NCBI GenBank assembly: GCA_044371005.1
Contig: JBILUL010000011.1
Location: 1-57,650 of the forward strand
DNA length: 57,650 bases
Direction of reading: 5' to 3'
Source of the DNA: UBA2402 sp044371005
Lineage (GTDB): Bacteria > Planctomycetota > Phycisphaerae > Phycisphaerales > UBA1924
The notes under the pieces were generated by a model. That model did not search any database. It worked only from the letters and a program-made list of their open reading frames with translations, and was not told where the DNA came from. Shown in pieces: positions 42,601 through 50,729 of the stretch. The translations under genes and the position numbers were made by a program. Numbering within the stretch: position 1 is the stretch's first letter; every line of letters begins with the position of its first letter.

Positions 42601-43080
42601 GTGGACCGGACGGCGCGGATATGGGATGCGCAGAGTGGGTCGCTGCTCTGCACGCTGCGCGGCCATGCCGCGGCGGTTGAAAGCGTGGAGTTCAGCCCGG
42701 ATGGTTCACGCGTGCTGACGGCCTCGACGGATGGCACGGCTCGACTGTGGGATGCGGCGAGCGGAGCGGAACTCGCCGCGTTCATGTGCCCGCAGGGCGC
42801 GATCCTGCAGGCGTGCTTCACTGCCGATGGGGAGCGCATCATCGTGGGTGATCGCCAGTTGCTACTCCGGCCATTCGACACGGTGCCGGCGCGAGTGCGG
42901 CTCGCCGCGGGCGACGATGCGACGCGTCGTGCTCAACTGATGGAACAGTGGCGGGCCGAGTGCCGGGGCGTGCACCCTGCGACGTGGCTGAGCGATCCGA
43001 TGCTGACGCAGGGGCGACCGGATGCCATCGGCGAAGACCCCATCTCGCCGAGCGATGAACACCCGCCACCGAGCCACTGA
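39640..43080 (+). CDS. Membrane Ser/Thr protein kinase with extracytoplasmic WD40 propeller
   Basis: The 1146-residue protein has a Hanks-type kinase at about 86-370: glycine loop GEGGMGAVYE (95-104), Lys117 in VALKLI, HRDIKPENIL (Asp215), DFGIAR (Asp233) and GTLAYMSPEQL. One TM segment (about 388-410, SFGVGAAILALAAGLAGTAW) follows, then a short coiled stretch (QARMQEQQAKESAQRERDV) and WD40 repeats from about 495 to 1115, with many FSPDGTRLVS...ARVWD units, enough for two propellers. The ATG at 39640 matches the start of the family's N-terminal helical cap. It likely senses an external or protein ligand and signals to the adjacent ECF sigma factor. Confidence 0.9.
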   Translation: MDQVTYAQVQQAFDAARHLKGPARAAALDATCGDNRSLRAQVESLLEVSDADAHAGDPFSEAAIQGSRQKLEQLASTTDRTPERIGRYAIVRCMGEGGMGAVYEAMQDSPRRRVALKLIHPMLATPQRLKRFRHEAEILGRLHHPGIAQVYEAGTFETGHGRSTQPYFAMECIDGVDIRTHAQRLGLDARACLALVAKVCDAIEHAHKLGIVHRDIKPENILVDAQGQPKVLDFGIARVHESATLAITAMTEQGQIIGTLAYMSPEQLGGRENQVGPRSDIYALGVLAFELLAGRLPVNVAGLPASAAIVEIVDGDTIQLGGVDRALRGDVETIVAKAMEKDATRRYPSAAAMATDIRRFLDHLPIAARPASRGYLAAKFVRRHRGLSFGVGAAILALAAGLAGTAWGLLGQRTARLAAEHNELEARQARMQEQQAKESAQRERDVAMREAYVANINAAGLGLASAEGNKLRERLQACPPALRGWEWDHLKALDDPSLGAISGQFFTSVSCHPKGGRLATGDSRGGVRLWNARSLTATGLWSGHQSVVYSVKFSPDGTRLVSSSEDGTARVWDSSSGECLAVLAGHTGRVHEASFSADGSRVITASFDGTSRVFDSAGGQALHTLAASAASGEWIVRAGFIASTSRAFTSSFSGHLVEWDTDTGAKVRVISRERDQSYSYAAVSRDGTLLAGVIDSSAVRIASLIDGTERFTLRGHRAEVQHVEFSADGHLLLTSSTDASTRLWDTRTGRCIKVLFGHRERVAMARFSPDESRIWSASDDSTVRVWSVADCRDAIDVSDDPTVTVGCIAVSRQEHPLIVADIGRQIALVDPRTRAIRFDPSRALARRAIFSPDGKWVAHAGQDMDARLFRVGDISDIRTLRGHAGRCLSIHFSPSGTRIVTGSIDRTARIWDATSGELLGVLEGHVSNVSDAVFSPDCTRVATASDDQTLGIWDWRSQRRLLTMTGHAHAIHCVAFDHMGERVVSGSVDRTARIWDAQSGSLLCTLRGHAAAVESVEFSPDGSRVLTASTDGTARLWDAASGAELAAFMCPQGAILQACFTADGERIIVGDRQLLLRPFDTVPARVRLAAGDDATRRAQLMEQWRAECRGVHPATWLSDPMLTQGRPDAIGEDPISPSDEHPPPSH

Positions 43081-43100
43081 GCCCGTGCCGAACCCGACGT

Positions 43101-43931
43101 TCAATCCCGCGGCGTGCGTGCGTGCAGCATCGCCATCTGCTTGAGGTACGGGCGGATGTGCGGGTCATCGCTGCCCAGGAACTGCTCGAAATTCCCATCG
43201 AAACTCACCTTGCCCTTGAAGAGCATGATGACACGAGGGCGCAGTTGCTGGAGCAGTTCCGTATCGTGCGTGACGACGATGCTGGTGCGTGGGACACCGA
43301 TCTGCGGCATGGACAGGTGCGTCGAACGAATGAGTTCATGGATCTGGCTGGCCATCTCCGGGTCAAGACCGGAGGTGGGTTCATCGTAGAGAACAAGCGC
43401 AGGGTCCATGACCAGCGCACGGGCGATGGCAACGCGCTTGGCCATTCCGCCCGAAAGCACATCGCGGTCGCGGAACATCTGGACATCCGGATCGAGTCCC
43501 ACATCGCTGAGTGCCTTGCGTGCGCGGGGAAGCAGTTCCTCATCGGTCTGCCGCTTGATCTCCTTGGGCCAGAGCGTGAGGTTGTAGTAGACCGTGCCCG
43601 TGAGCAGGGCGTTGCGCTGGAAGACGACCGCCCAGTGCGCGCGGATGCGGTCCATCTCATCGCGGTCGAGCGTTGCGATGTCTCGCAATGGTGAACCTGG
43701 GGCCTCGTGGTCGGCCAGAAGAACCCGGCCCGAATCGGGCACAAAATGAAAGGTGATGGTCTTGAGCAGCACGGTCTTGCCGCAGCCGGAACCGCCGACG
43801 ATGGCCACCAGTTCCCCGCGGCGAATGGTGAGATTCACGCCCTCGAGCACGAGCACTTCACCAAATCGCTTGTGAAGATCGTCGACCACGACCTCGGGAT
43901 CAGCGTGAGATGCGGGGAGGAGGTCGGCCAT
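43101..43931 (-). CDS. MlaF-like ABC transporter ATP-binding protein
   Basis: The 276-residue ATPase has Walker A VGGSGCGKT, a Q-loop in VVFQRNALLTGTV, signature LSGGMAKRVAIARAL, Walker B LVLYDEPTSGLDP and an H-loop in IVVTHD. The NALLTGTVYYNLTL segment is typical of the MlaF/Ttg2A (MCE-linked) group that moves phospholipids between the membranes. No MlaE permease or MlaD protein is adjacent; the region upstream (43932-44215) has no gene, so the partners must be elsewhere or downstream functions are split. Confidence 0.82.
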   Translation of the reverse strand: MADLLPASHADPEVVVDDLHKRFGEVLVLEGVNLTIRRGELVAIVGGSGCGKTVLLKTITFHFVPDSGRVLLADHEAPGSPLRDIATLDRDEMDRIRAHWAVVFQRNALLTGTVYYNLTLWPKEIKRQTDEELLPRARKALSDVGLDPDVQMFRDRDVLSGGMAKRVAIARALVMDPALVLYDEPTSGLDPEMASQIHELIRSTHLSMPQIGVPRTSIVVTHDTELLQQLRPRVIMLFKGKVSFDGNFEQFLGSDDPHIRPYLKQMAMLHARTPRD

Positions 43932-44215
43932 GAGTCAGAGCGAGTACAAACAGAAGCGGGCAGGGTCGCCCATCCGAGCGTGTGAGCGTCTCCACCATGA
44001 GCACCGCGTCGGAACATGGTACGTTGCATGCCCGGCAACTGCCCCGCACATGCGGGATTCTCCTGTCAGGATCCGATGAACGGCATGGCTATCGTTCTCT
44101 GTTGGGCCGCCGCCGAGGCGAGTGAGCAGGAACTGACGCCATCGACTCACTTGGGACTCAACACGCTTGGATTCGTGCGTCGGTCGGACTTTTCTCCACT
44201 TTCAGGAATGCACGC

Positions 44216-44389
44216 ATGGCTACTCCCAACAAAGGCCCCAAGGCAGGCGCTGGTCCCAACTCCACTTCGAAGATCCTCAGCTCCAACGTCAAGGCCAACC
44301 AGGGCCCCAGCGGCTCGAAGAATGTCTCCACCCGCGCGATGAGCACCTCCGCGCAGAATGCACGCAAGGGTGGCGGCCGCGGTCGCTGA
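44216..44389 (+). CDS. Small basic Gly/Ser/Asn-rich protein
   Basis: The 57-residue product, starting MATPNKGPKAGAGPNSTS and ending in NARKGGGRGR, is highly basic and lacks hydrophobic segments. AGGAA lies about 8 nt upstream of the ATG. It has no acidic stretch and few aliphatic residues, so it is probably disordered and may bind nucleic acid or RNA. Codon use (third-position G/C) and the clean ribosome site support a real gene. It is not recognised. It converges on galK with a 24-bp gap. Confidence 0.6.
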   Translation: MATPNKGPKAGAGPNSTSKILSSNVKANQGPSGSKNVSTRAMSTSAQNARKGGGRGR

Positions 44390-44413
44390 GATCACGTCGG
44401 ACCACCGTGTGCA

Positions 44414-45610
44414 TCAGTGCAGGATGTGGGGGTTGGTGTTGAAGGTCAATGACCTCGCCCCCTGGCACGCCGGGGTCGCGAAGGCCTGTGTGGCTGCTTT
44501 CGTGCGGAGCAAGTAATCCACCATCGCCTCAGCGCGGGTGGCAGTGGTCAGCGCGACAATGCATCCACCAAAGCCCCCGCCGGTCATGCGTGCTCCGAAA
44601 GCTCCGGGGAACTCCCGCGCGGATTCCGCGAGTCGATCGAGTTCCGGAACGCTGACCCGGTAGTCAGCACGCAGGCTCTCGTGGGAGGCGTTCATCAATG
44701 CACCGCAGGTGACAAGGTCGCCCTTGGCGATCGCCGCGGCGAAGTCCCGAGTCCGCTTGCATTCACCCAGTGCGTGACGCACGCAGCGAGCCTCCTCATC
44801 ATCCAGTGTCACCCGGGCAAAGTCACCGGCGCTTGCATGACGCAGGCTTTGAAGCGGCTGCGCTCTGCCCGCATTCGCTGCGGCGAGTGCACGCTCGCAC
44901 GCGGCTCGCCGCTTGGCATACTCGCCGCCAGCGAGCTCATGTTTGACGCCTGAATCCGCGATGACCAGGGCGGCCTGCCGCGGGATTGGCACGGCCCGAT
45001 GCGAGGAATGGAAGCAATCGATCAGCAGCGCGTGGTCCTTGAGGCCCATGGCACTGATGTACTGATCCATGATGCCGCAGGGCACCTTCGCAAAATCGTG
45101 CTCAGCCTTGCGTGCCGCCGCGGCGACCTGCGCCATGGAAAGCGACTTGCCCGCAATCCCAAGGGCACACAGCACCGTTGCCACTTCCAGTGCTGCTGAT
45201 GAACTCAGGCCCGCGCCGAGCGGCACTTCACTCGCCACGGCAATCGTGCAGCCTTGGCGCGGAGCGAGCCCCATCTGATCGAGTACGGCCACGGCACCGA
45301 CGATGTACGCCGCCCAGCCGCTCACGACGGGTGAACCGCCCATCGGCACGGTCACGACGGTCTCAGGGTTGGCAGTACTGACCACTGAGATGGTGGGCTC
45401 TTCGGTTGCCCGCCCCACCGCGATCGTTCCTCGATTGATGGCAATCGGAAGGACAAAGCCACCCGAGTAATCGATGTGTTCGCCGATCAGATTCACGCGG
45501 CCGGGCGCGAACGCCCCGTGAGAGGCTTCCTCGCTGAAGGTCGATTCATGCAGATATGCAGCATCGGCCAGGAGTGCCCAACCCTTTGCCTCGGGATTCG
45601 GATCGTTCAT
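44414..45610 (-). CDS. galK: Galactokinase GalK
   Basis: The roughly 398-residue GHMP kinase has the galactokinase signature GRVNLIGEHIDYSGGFVLP, motif 2 PLGAGLSSSAALEVA, the substrate-site segment CGIMDQYISAMG and motif 3 GARMTGGGFGGCIVA. It phosphorylates galactose at C1 in the Leloir pathway. No galT or galE is adjacent. The start at the ATG ending 45610 is preferred, but an in-frame ATG ending 45634 exists; neither has a strong ribosome site. A membrane glycosyltransferase gene starts divergently about 170 bp away. Confidence 0.92.
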   Translation of the reverse strand: MNDPNPEAKGWALLADAAYLHESTFSEEASHGAFAPGRVNLIGEHIDYSGGFVLPIAINRGTIAVGRATEEPTISVVSTANPETVVTVPMGGSPVVSGWAAYIVGAVAVLDQMGLAPRQGCTIAVASEVPLGAGLSSSAALEVATVLCALGIAGKSLSMAQVAAAARKAEHDFAKVPCGIMDQYISAMGLKDHALLIDCFHSSHRAVPIPRQAALVIADSGVKHELAGGEYAKRRAACERALAAANAGRAQPLQSLRHASAGDFARVTLDDEEARCVRHALGECKRTRDFAAAIAKGDLVTCGALMNASHESLRADYRVSVPELDRLAESAREFPGAFGARMTGGGFGGCIVALTTATRAEAMVDYLLRTKAATQAFATPACQGARSLTFNTNPHILH

Positions 45611-45781
45611 GCCCAATGGTTGCAGGGTCGGCATCGCGGGGCTTTGGTCCCGGTGCCCGGCACCGTGGCAACGCTGCCCCTTGCATTCACGACCGCGTCG
45701 CTATCCTTGCAACCACGCGGCGGACCAACGTCACCGTCCGCTCTCCCGCTCCGATGTGCGTTGCATTGCCCCGTTTCCTCG

Positions 45782-47386
45782 ATGCCAGCCTCTGCGCCAG
45801 AATCTCCCAGGGCCGCAAGTCGCGTGAGCCTGCTGATAAGCAGCTGCTGCCTGCTTCTCCCCGCAGCGATCGCGTTGGCGATGCGGGCAGCCGTGCTTGG
45901 ACGCCCACCCTTTACCGACGATGGGTGGTATGCATCAGTGGCGAAGCTCAGCCCAGGCATGTCGGAGCCGCTGATCCACAGCCCCCTCACGCTCTATCCG
46001 CGGCTGCTGTCGTGGCTCGCGACGGATTCGGGAACCCAGACGTTGCTGCACTTGCGTGTGGCTGATGGGGTGTTTGCCGGACTCGCCGCGGCAGCACTTT
46101 CGCGTCTGTTGGGCCACATCTGCGGCTCAGTTCGCGGCGGCATCATCGCCTGCCTCTGGGCTGCCGCGGCAAACATGCCCGTCTTCATCGATGCGGGCTT
46201 CAAGAATCAGATCATGGCGGCCACGGCCCTGCTCTGCCTGGCACTCTGCTGCTTGATGCCGCGGGGGAATGCACGACCGACGCTTGGGCGAATCCTGCTC
46301 GGCGGAGTTCTGACGGCCCTGGCGGTTCTCTTTCGCGAGTCGTTTGCCCCTCTGGCACTCGTGGCCACGGCGGTGTGCTTCGTTCGAAGCGGCGGCAAGC
46401 ACGCGGCGTGGTTCATGCTCGCTGGTGCCTGCACGGGGTTCGCCGGCTTGAGCTGGGTGGCTGGCGGTCCACACCGAGTCATGGAGTTCGTGCAGGCGTG
46501 GCGCACCACTGCTGCGGGCCTTGCGAACTTCGCGACGATCATGAACCGGCCCTGGTCAGCGGTCTTCATGGATTCGCTGACACAGGCGATGCGGGGCGCT
46601 TCGTGGTCGGTGCCGTTGGCGACTGCCGCAGTGGTTGGCGGCATGCTGCGGGGGACGAAGCGACTCTTGCACCTCAGGCATGTGGGTGAGCCGCGATGTT
46701 CAACGCGGCGACTGGCACCATGGCTGGGAGTGGGGGTGATTGTGGCGTTCCTGCCGGAAATGCTGCTCAAGCTGGCCTTCCCGTATCACTTCGGGCAACT
46801 GCTGTTTGCCGCGGCGATTCTGGGTGCGGTCTGTCTTGATGGCGTGAGCCTGCGGTGGAGCCGGGGGCGGTGGGTCGTTGGAAGTGTCGCCGCGGTGTGT
46901 GTGGTGGGCAGCGGCTGGTTGTTCAGTGAGAATCTGGGACCAGTGCGCTGGGCCTGGCGTGAATCGGCCCGCTGGTGGCCGGTGATGGTGCGAGGTGAAT
47001 CGCGGCCCGAACTGGTGGCGGATTCGTTCTATCTCCGGCTGGCGAGTGCGGTCGAGCGGGTCAGCAAGCCGGGGGAGCGGGTGCTCCTGAGCGGTCTCTA
47101 CTACACGACCTTTGCGTTGTCGCCCGCGCAGCCCGTCGGCGGGAGTGCGGTCGATGCCTCGTTCCTCACGTGTCTTCCCGATGGGCCGATCAAGTCGCTG
47201 GCACTCGAACAGCTCCGAAGCAATCCGCCCAGAATCATCATCGAGTCCAAGCGAATCGCCACCGATCTTGCGGCGATGGTTCCGGGCTTTCCGGCCCAGT
47301 ACACGCTCGCCGAGGAACTCAAGCCGGGCTCGTATGCGTCGTATGGTCCCTATGACGCGAAGGTGTGGGTTCGCAACGCGGAGTGA
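45782..47386 (+). CDS. Polytopic membrane glycosyltransferase-like protein
   Basis: The 534-residue protein has about 10 hydrophobic segments between residues 15 and 390 and a soluble C-terminal domain of about 130 residues. After the first helix comes PPFTDDGWYAS, an Asp-Asp pair at the place where GT-C enzymes (GT39/GT83, ArnT-like) have their catalytic acid, and RESFAPLALV further on resembles the second conserved loop. It likely moves a sugar from a polyprenyl carrier to an exported acceptor. ATG 45782 is chosen because the frame upstream overlaps galK and gives Arg/Cys-rich sequence. Confidence 0.7.
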   Translation: MPASAPESPRAASRVSLLISSCCLLLPAAIALAMRAAVLGRPPFTDDGWYASVAKLSPGMSEPLIHSPLTLYPRLLSWLATDSGTQTLLHLRVADGVFAGLAAAALSRLLGHICGSVRGGIIACLWAAAANMPVFIDAGFKNQIMAATALLCLALCCLMPRGNARPTLGRILLGGVLTALAVLFRESFAPLALVATAVCFVRSGGKHAAWFMLAGACTGFAGLSWVAGGPHRVMEFVQAWRTTAAGLANFATIMNRPWSAVFMDSLTQAMRGASWSVPLATAAVVGGMLRGTKRLLHLRHVGEPRCSTRRLAPWLGVGVIVAFLPEMLLKLAFPYHFGQLLFAAAILGAVCLDGVSLRWSRGRWVVGSVAAVCVVGSGWLFSENLGPVRWAWRESARWWPVMVRGESRPELVADSFYLRLASAVERVSKPGERVLLSGLYYTTFALSPAQPVGGSAVDASFLTCLPDGPIKSLALEQLRSNPPRIIIESKRIATDLAAMVPGFPAQYTLAEELKPGSYASYGPYDAKVWVRNAE

Positions 47387-47424
47387 CGCCTGTTTGGAAA
47401 TGCCCGAAAGCCCACGGCGATTTC

Positions 47425-48207
47425 TCAGTGAGGCTGACCAGCAAGACGCGCCTGATGCCGCTGCATGAAAGCTTCGTACTGCTCGGGAGTATCGACGCCC
47501 ACCATATCGCAGCGGCAGACGGCGACCGCGATGCGATACCCGTGCTCAAGCACTCGGAGCTGCTCGAGCATTTCCGTGCGTTCGAGGGGCGTGACGGGGA
47601 GCGTGACGTAGGTGCGCAGGAACCCTGCGCGATAGACGTAGAGCCCGATGTGCTTGAGAACCGGAGCGGCGTCGGGGGTGCCCGCCGCGCCGCCCACTCT
47701 GGGATAGGGAATCTGCGCACGCGAGAAGTACAGCGCCATGCCATCGGCACGCATGACGACCTTGACGATGTTGGGGTTCTCGAAGTTCTCGTGCGAGGCC
47801 AGTGGTGAGCCGACGGTGGCGACTTCCGCGCCGCTCTGACGGGCCAGGGCCACCGCCGCGTCGATGACGGCGGGGTCCATCTCCGGCTCATCGCCCTGCA
47901 CGTTCACGACCAGCGCATCATCGGGAATCCCGAGAATCGTCGCGGCTTCGGCCAGGCGGCTGGAGCCGTTGGGATGCGAGGCACTGGTCATGACGGCTTC
48001 ACCACCGAAGCCCATGACCGCATCGAAGACTTCGCGTTCATCGGTGGCGATCACCACACGCGAAAGCGAGGCCGCCTTGCGGGTCTGTTCCCAGACATGC
48101 TGGATCAGCGGCTTTCCTGTGCGGCTGGCGAGTACTTTGCGAGGGAACCGCGTCGAACCCAGGCGGGCCGGGAGAATCGCGATGGCACTGGAAGCTGAGG
48201 TGGGCAT
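47425..48207 (-). CDS. kdsB: 3-deoxy-manno-octulosonate cytidylyltransferase KdsB
   Basis: The 260-residue enzyme shows AILPARLGSTRFPRKVLA (CTP loop), VVIATDEREVFDAV, NVQGDEPEMDPAVID (metal site) and a late YVYRAGFL with LEQLRVLEHGYRIAV, all standard KdsB features. It makes CMP-Kdo for the LPS inner core in the cytoplasm. With lpxK and the LABN protein it shows that this cell makes lipid A-based LPS. It converges on the membrane glycosyltransferase with a 38-bp gap. Confidence 0.94.
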   Translation of the reverse strand: MPTSASSAIAILPARLGSTRFPRKVLASRTGKPLIQHVWEQTRKAASLSRVVIATDEREVFDAVMGFGGEAVMTSASHPNGSSRLAEAATILGIPDDALVVNVQGDEPEMDPAVIDAAVALARQSGAEVATVGSPLASHENFENPNIVKVVMRADGMALYFSRAQIPYPRVGGAAGTPDAAPVLKHIGLYVYRAGFLRTYVTLPVTPLERTEMLEQLRVLEHGYRIAVAVCRCDMVGVDTPEQYEAFMQRHQARLAGQPH

Positions 48208-48263
48208 GGTGCGATGTGCCCGTGCACTCGGGCGCGTGGGAGAACAGATTCAGATGGCCATCA

Positions 48264-49823
48264 TCACTGATCAGAAACAGCCGGGCCGCCTCCACCCCCA
48301 CCACCGCCGCGGGTGCGAAGGCGGATGAGCAGGGCCTTGATGGCCTCGCGGCGAGTGCGAATGTCCTTGAACGACATCTGCTGACGTGCGATCATGCTTG
48401 CCAGACGATCGGCTTCCTCAGCCAGCGAGACATCGTTGTCGGTGTCGGCCTTGGCCTGCAGCGCGGTCATGAGGTGATAGCGGATCTCCATCATCGTGTC
48501 GGGCAGCAGATCCTTGAGGTCGGATGCCTGGCGGAAGGTGTCGATCGCTTCGTCATTCCAGGTGATTGCCTGGAACGACTGGCCGAGCATGAGCAGCGAC
48601 GTCACGCGATTGCGCGGGTCGTGCTGTGCTTCCTGGAACTGCTCGATGGCCTCGTGGAACTTGCCGACGGCAAAGTACCGCTTGCCCAGCTCGAAGCGTC
48701 GGGAGAGATCGGTCGGGTAGTTGTCGACACGCAGCTTGAACTCGGTGAGTTCGAGGGCAAGGTGTTCCCCATCGGCCTGCGAATGCATGCGCTGGATCAT
48801 CTCGCTGTCGGGGCTCTGCTCGAGCATGCCCTTGAGCTCACTGACCTTGCGCCGCGACTGGCGAATGCGGATGTCGCCTGCCATTTCGCGGAAGCGAAAC
48901 TGCGTGAACTCCTTGAAGGCCTGCATGTACGTCTGATAGGCCTTTTCCTCATCCGCGGGCTTGCCACGTTCGAGCAGCAGCTTGCAGTAGCGTTCGAGCG
49001 TGGGGACATCGCCGGGACGATTGGCCAGTTCCTGCGTGGCATTCACGATGAGGCGATCGATCGTCTCATCAGTCTTGACAATGCGCTCGGCTTCATCGAG
49101 CTGACGCTGCTTGTCTGCATCGCGGATGTTGGCGCGGAAGCCACCTTCCTGTCCGGACTTGTCGTATCCGCCCTTGTTCATCGTGGCCTGCGCCGCGAGG
49201 CTGCGGATCTTGCCGGCAAGTTCACCGTCCGTTGGATCGAGCTTGAGCGCCTGCTCCGCCGCGACGAGCGCCTTCTCGAATGAGCCAGCTCGCCCGAAGG
49301 CTTCGCTGCACTTGAGCAGGGCCGACTTGTTGATCTTCTTCTCACGCATCGCCAGCCCGAAGGCGCGATCGGTGATCCAGAGCGTGGGCTCCGCGAGCGT
49401 GAGCTTCGCGGCCAGTTCCGCGGCTTTCACTGCCAGTGACGAATCCGACGGCTTCTGCCCCCACTCGAGCAGCGAGTACAGGTACCGATCAACATCACCC
49501 TTGCCGCTGACGGACTTGACGACATCCTTGCTGACAGTCTTCTTGCCAGCGCCTTCTTCCATGAAGCGGCCGATGGCACCGAAGAAGCCCTCAAGCCCCG
49601 ATTTGTTGTTGGGGTCAAAGCGCATGCCGCTGAGCCAGAGCTGGGCGGAGTATTCGTAGTTGCTCGCCTCGAACATCGCGCGGGCGTGCTGGAAGAACTT
49701 CTCAGCCTTTACCGGGGAGAACTCGCCGCCCGAATCCGCGGCAGGCGCTCCTGCGGTCGCGGGCTTGGTGTCGTTACTGTCTGATTTCTTCCAGGGAAAG
49801 ATCGCCAAGACAAGACCTCGCAA
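48264..49823 (-). CDS. Large TPR-type protein of unknown function
   Basis: The 519-residue protein consists mostly of paired helices of the tetratricopeptide type, clearest at 36-75 (AEKFFQHARAMFEASNYEYS), 175-205 (FEKALVAAEQALKLDPTDGEL) and 385-450 (FHEAIEQFQEAQHDPRNR, DEAIDTFRQASDLK). The N terminus has a short hydrophobic stretch (MRGLVLAIFPWKKS) but no real signal peptide. The C-terminal tail is nine glycines in a row before PAVSDQ, an unusual low-complexity end. A scaffold role is likely. Confidence 0.7.
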   Translation of the reverse strand: MRGLVLAIFPWKKSDSNDTKPATAGAPAADSGGEFSPVKAEKFFQHARAMFEASNYEYSAQLWLSGMRFDPNNKSGLEGFFGAIGRFMEEGAGKKTVSKDVVKSVSGKGDVDRYLYSLLEWGQKPSDSSLAVKAAELAAKLTLAEPTLWITDRAFGLAMREKKINKSALLKCSEAFGRAGSFEKALVAAEQALKLDPTDGELAGKIRSLAAQATMNKGGYDKSGQEGGFRANIRDADKQRQLDEAERIVKTDETIDRLIVNATQELANRPGDVPTLERYCKLLLERGKPADEEKAYQTYMQAFKEFTQFRFREMAGDIRIRQSRRKVSELKGMLEQSPDSEMIQRMHSQADGEHLALELTEFKLRVDNYPTDLSRRFELGKRYFAVGKFHEAIEQFQEAQHDPRNRVTSLLMLGQSFQAITWNDEAIDTFRQASDLKDLLPDTMMEIRYHLMTALQAKADTDNDVSLAEEADRLASMIARQQMSFKDIRTRREAIKALLIRLRTRGGGGGGGGPAVSDQ

Positions 49824-50267
49824 TCAAGAAACAACGAAACCGCACGCCGGGGGGTGGCGTGCGAGCCTGGGTACGCCAATCTGCTGCTGCGGGGAGAGTA
49901 CCGGTCTGTGAGCCCGCAGGCACGGCGGGTCGTTCGAACCTCTGGTACTTTCGCCAACACCGCAGCCCCTGCATTTCGTGTCCGAAATCAGGGCGAGGAT
50001 CATACGGCCCCAGGGTTCGCAACCATGGAGCAACCCGATGTTCCGCGGCGTCCGGCCCGGCGAGTTTGCTACGCGGCAAGCTGAGAGTTCTACGTACATC
50101 ATGGCCGGTTGGTTGAGGGGGCAGGCAGCCCCAACCAGAATTTGATTGGGCTCATCGGGCCCGAGAAGCACGGGCGGCGATGGGGTGTGGGGGCTGGCTG
50201 GGAAGATCGGCGGGGGTGAGGTCTTTTCTCAGCCACGGGGGCTAGCTATAATCACCTTCCAGAACCC
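49824..50267. other. Non-coding stretch ahead of tRNA-Leu
   Basis: No gene is supported in these 444 bp. It should contain the leftward promoter of the TPR protein gene and, at its right end, the promoter of tRNA-Leu. Short open frames on both strands overlap each other and look random. Confidence 0.5.
50247..50252 (+). promoter_or_regulatory. -10 element TATAAT of tRNA-Leu
   Basis: A perfect TATAAT lies 15 nt upstream of the tRNA. The -35 region (about 50224-50229, TTTTCT) is weak. Confidence 0.65.
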
Positions 50268-50351
50268 GCGGCTGTGGCGGAACTGGCAGACGCGCTAGAT
50301 TCAGGTTCTAGTGGGTTCACACCCATGGAGGTTCAAGTCCTCTCAGCCGCA
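50268..50351 (+). tRNA. tRNA-Leu (anticodon CAG)
   Basis: The 84-nt class II tRNA has acceptor stem GCGGCTG/CAGCCGC, D-arm GGCGGAACTGGCAGACGC, anticodon stem CTAGA/TCTAG with loop TTCAGGT giving CAG, a long variable arm (GTGGGTTCACACCCAT) and T-arm GAGGTTCAAGTCCTC. The discriminator is A, as leucyl-tRNA synthetase needs. CCA is not encoded. Confidence 0.95.
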
Positions 50352-50354
50352 TTC

Positions 50355-50384
50355 ATCCCGCTTTCCAGGCGGGATTTTTCTTTC
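50355..50384 (+). terminator. Intrinsic terminator after tRNA-Leu
   Basis: ATCCCGC and GCGGGAT form a 7-bp stem around a 7-nt loop, followed by TTTTCTTTC. It lies 4 nt after the tRNA. Confidence 0.75.
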
Positions 50385-50397
50385 AGGAGTGACGCTC

Positions 50398-50604
50398 ATG
50401 TCAGAGATGTCCCAAAGCGACAAGATCAAGGCTGGTGCCGCCGCTGCCCTCCTGTTGGTTGCAGCTTTCTTGATTTACTGGTTCGGATTCCGTTCGTCCA
50501 CTGACGGTGCCGACCTCACGAAGGTCGAAGCGGCCCCGATCACGGCGACCAAGGATGGCCCACCGCCCGCGGCGAACCGCCGGGTTCCTCCGGGCGCCAA
50601 GTAA
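50398..50604 (+). CDS. Small single-TM protein
   Basis: The 68-residue protein has one TM segment (about residues 12-30, AGAAAALLLVAAFLIYWFGF) and a polar tail rich in Pro and Ala. AGGAG lies 8 nt upstream of the ATG at 50398, so the start is secure; the frame continues back through the tRNA, which is an artefact. It is not recognised. A short hairpin (50677-50695) downstream may end its transcript. Confidence 0.68.
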   Translation: MSEMSQSDKIKAGAAAALLLVAAFLIYWFGFRSSTDGADLTKVEAAPITATKDGPPPAANRRVPPGAK

Positions 50605-50676
50605 GTCGAGCCGACTGACATTCTCGCGATGGCCCCGCACCCGGCTCACTCCGGGCTTGGTGGGTCGTGAAGGCCC

Positions 50677-50695
50677 CTTGACCGTTCGGGTCAAG
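50677..50695. terminator. Hairpin between convergent genes
   Basis: CTTGACC-gttcg-GGTCAAG, 7-bp stem, followed on the plus strand by a GT-rich run with several T. It lies between the small membrane protein gene and the amidase gene, which converge here. Confidence 0.5.
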
Positions 50696-50729
50696 ATGGT
50701 TGTTGTTTGGTGTTTGGCGGCGATCTGCT

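Noticed and set aside
50274..50504. Plus-strand frame starting MAELADALDSGSSGFTP
   Set aside because: It is the translation of tRNA-Leu itself, a common annotation artefact; the real gene nearby starts at 50398 in another frame.
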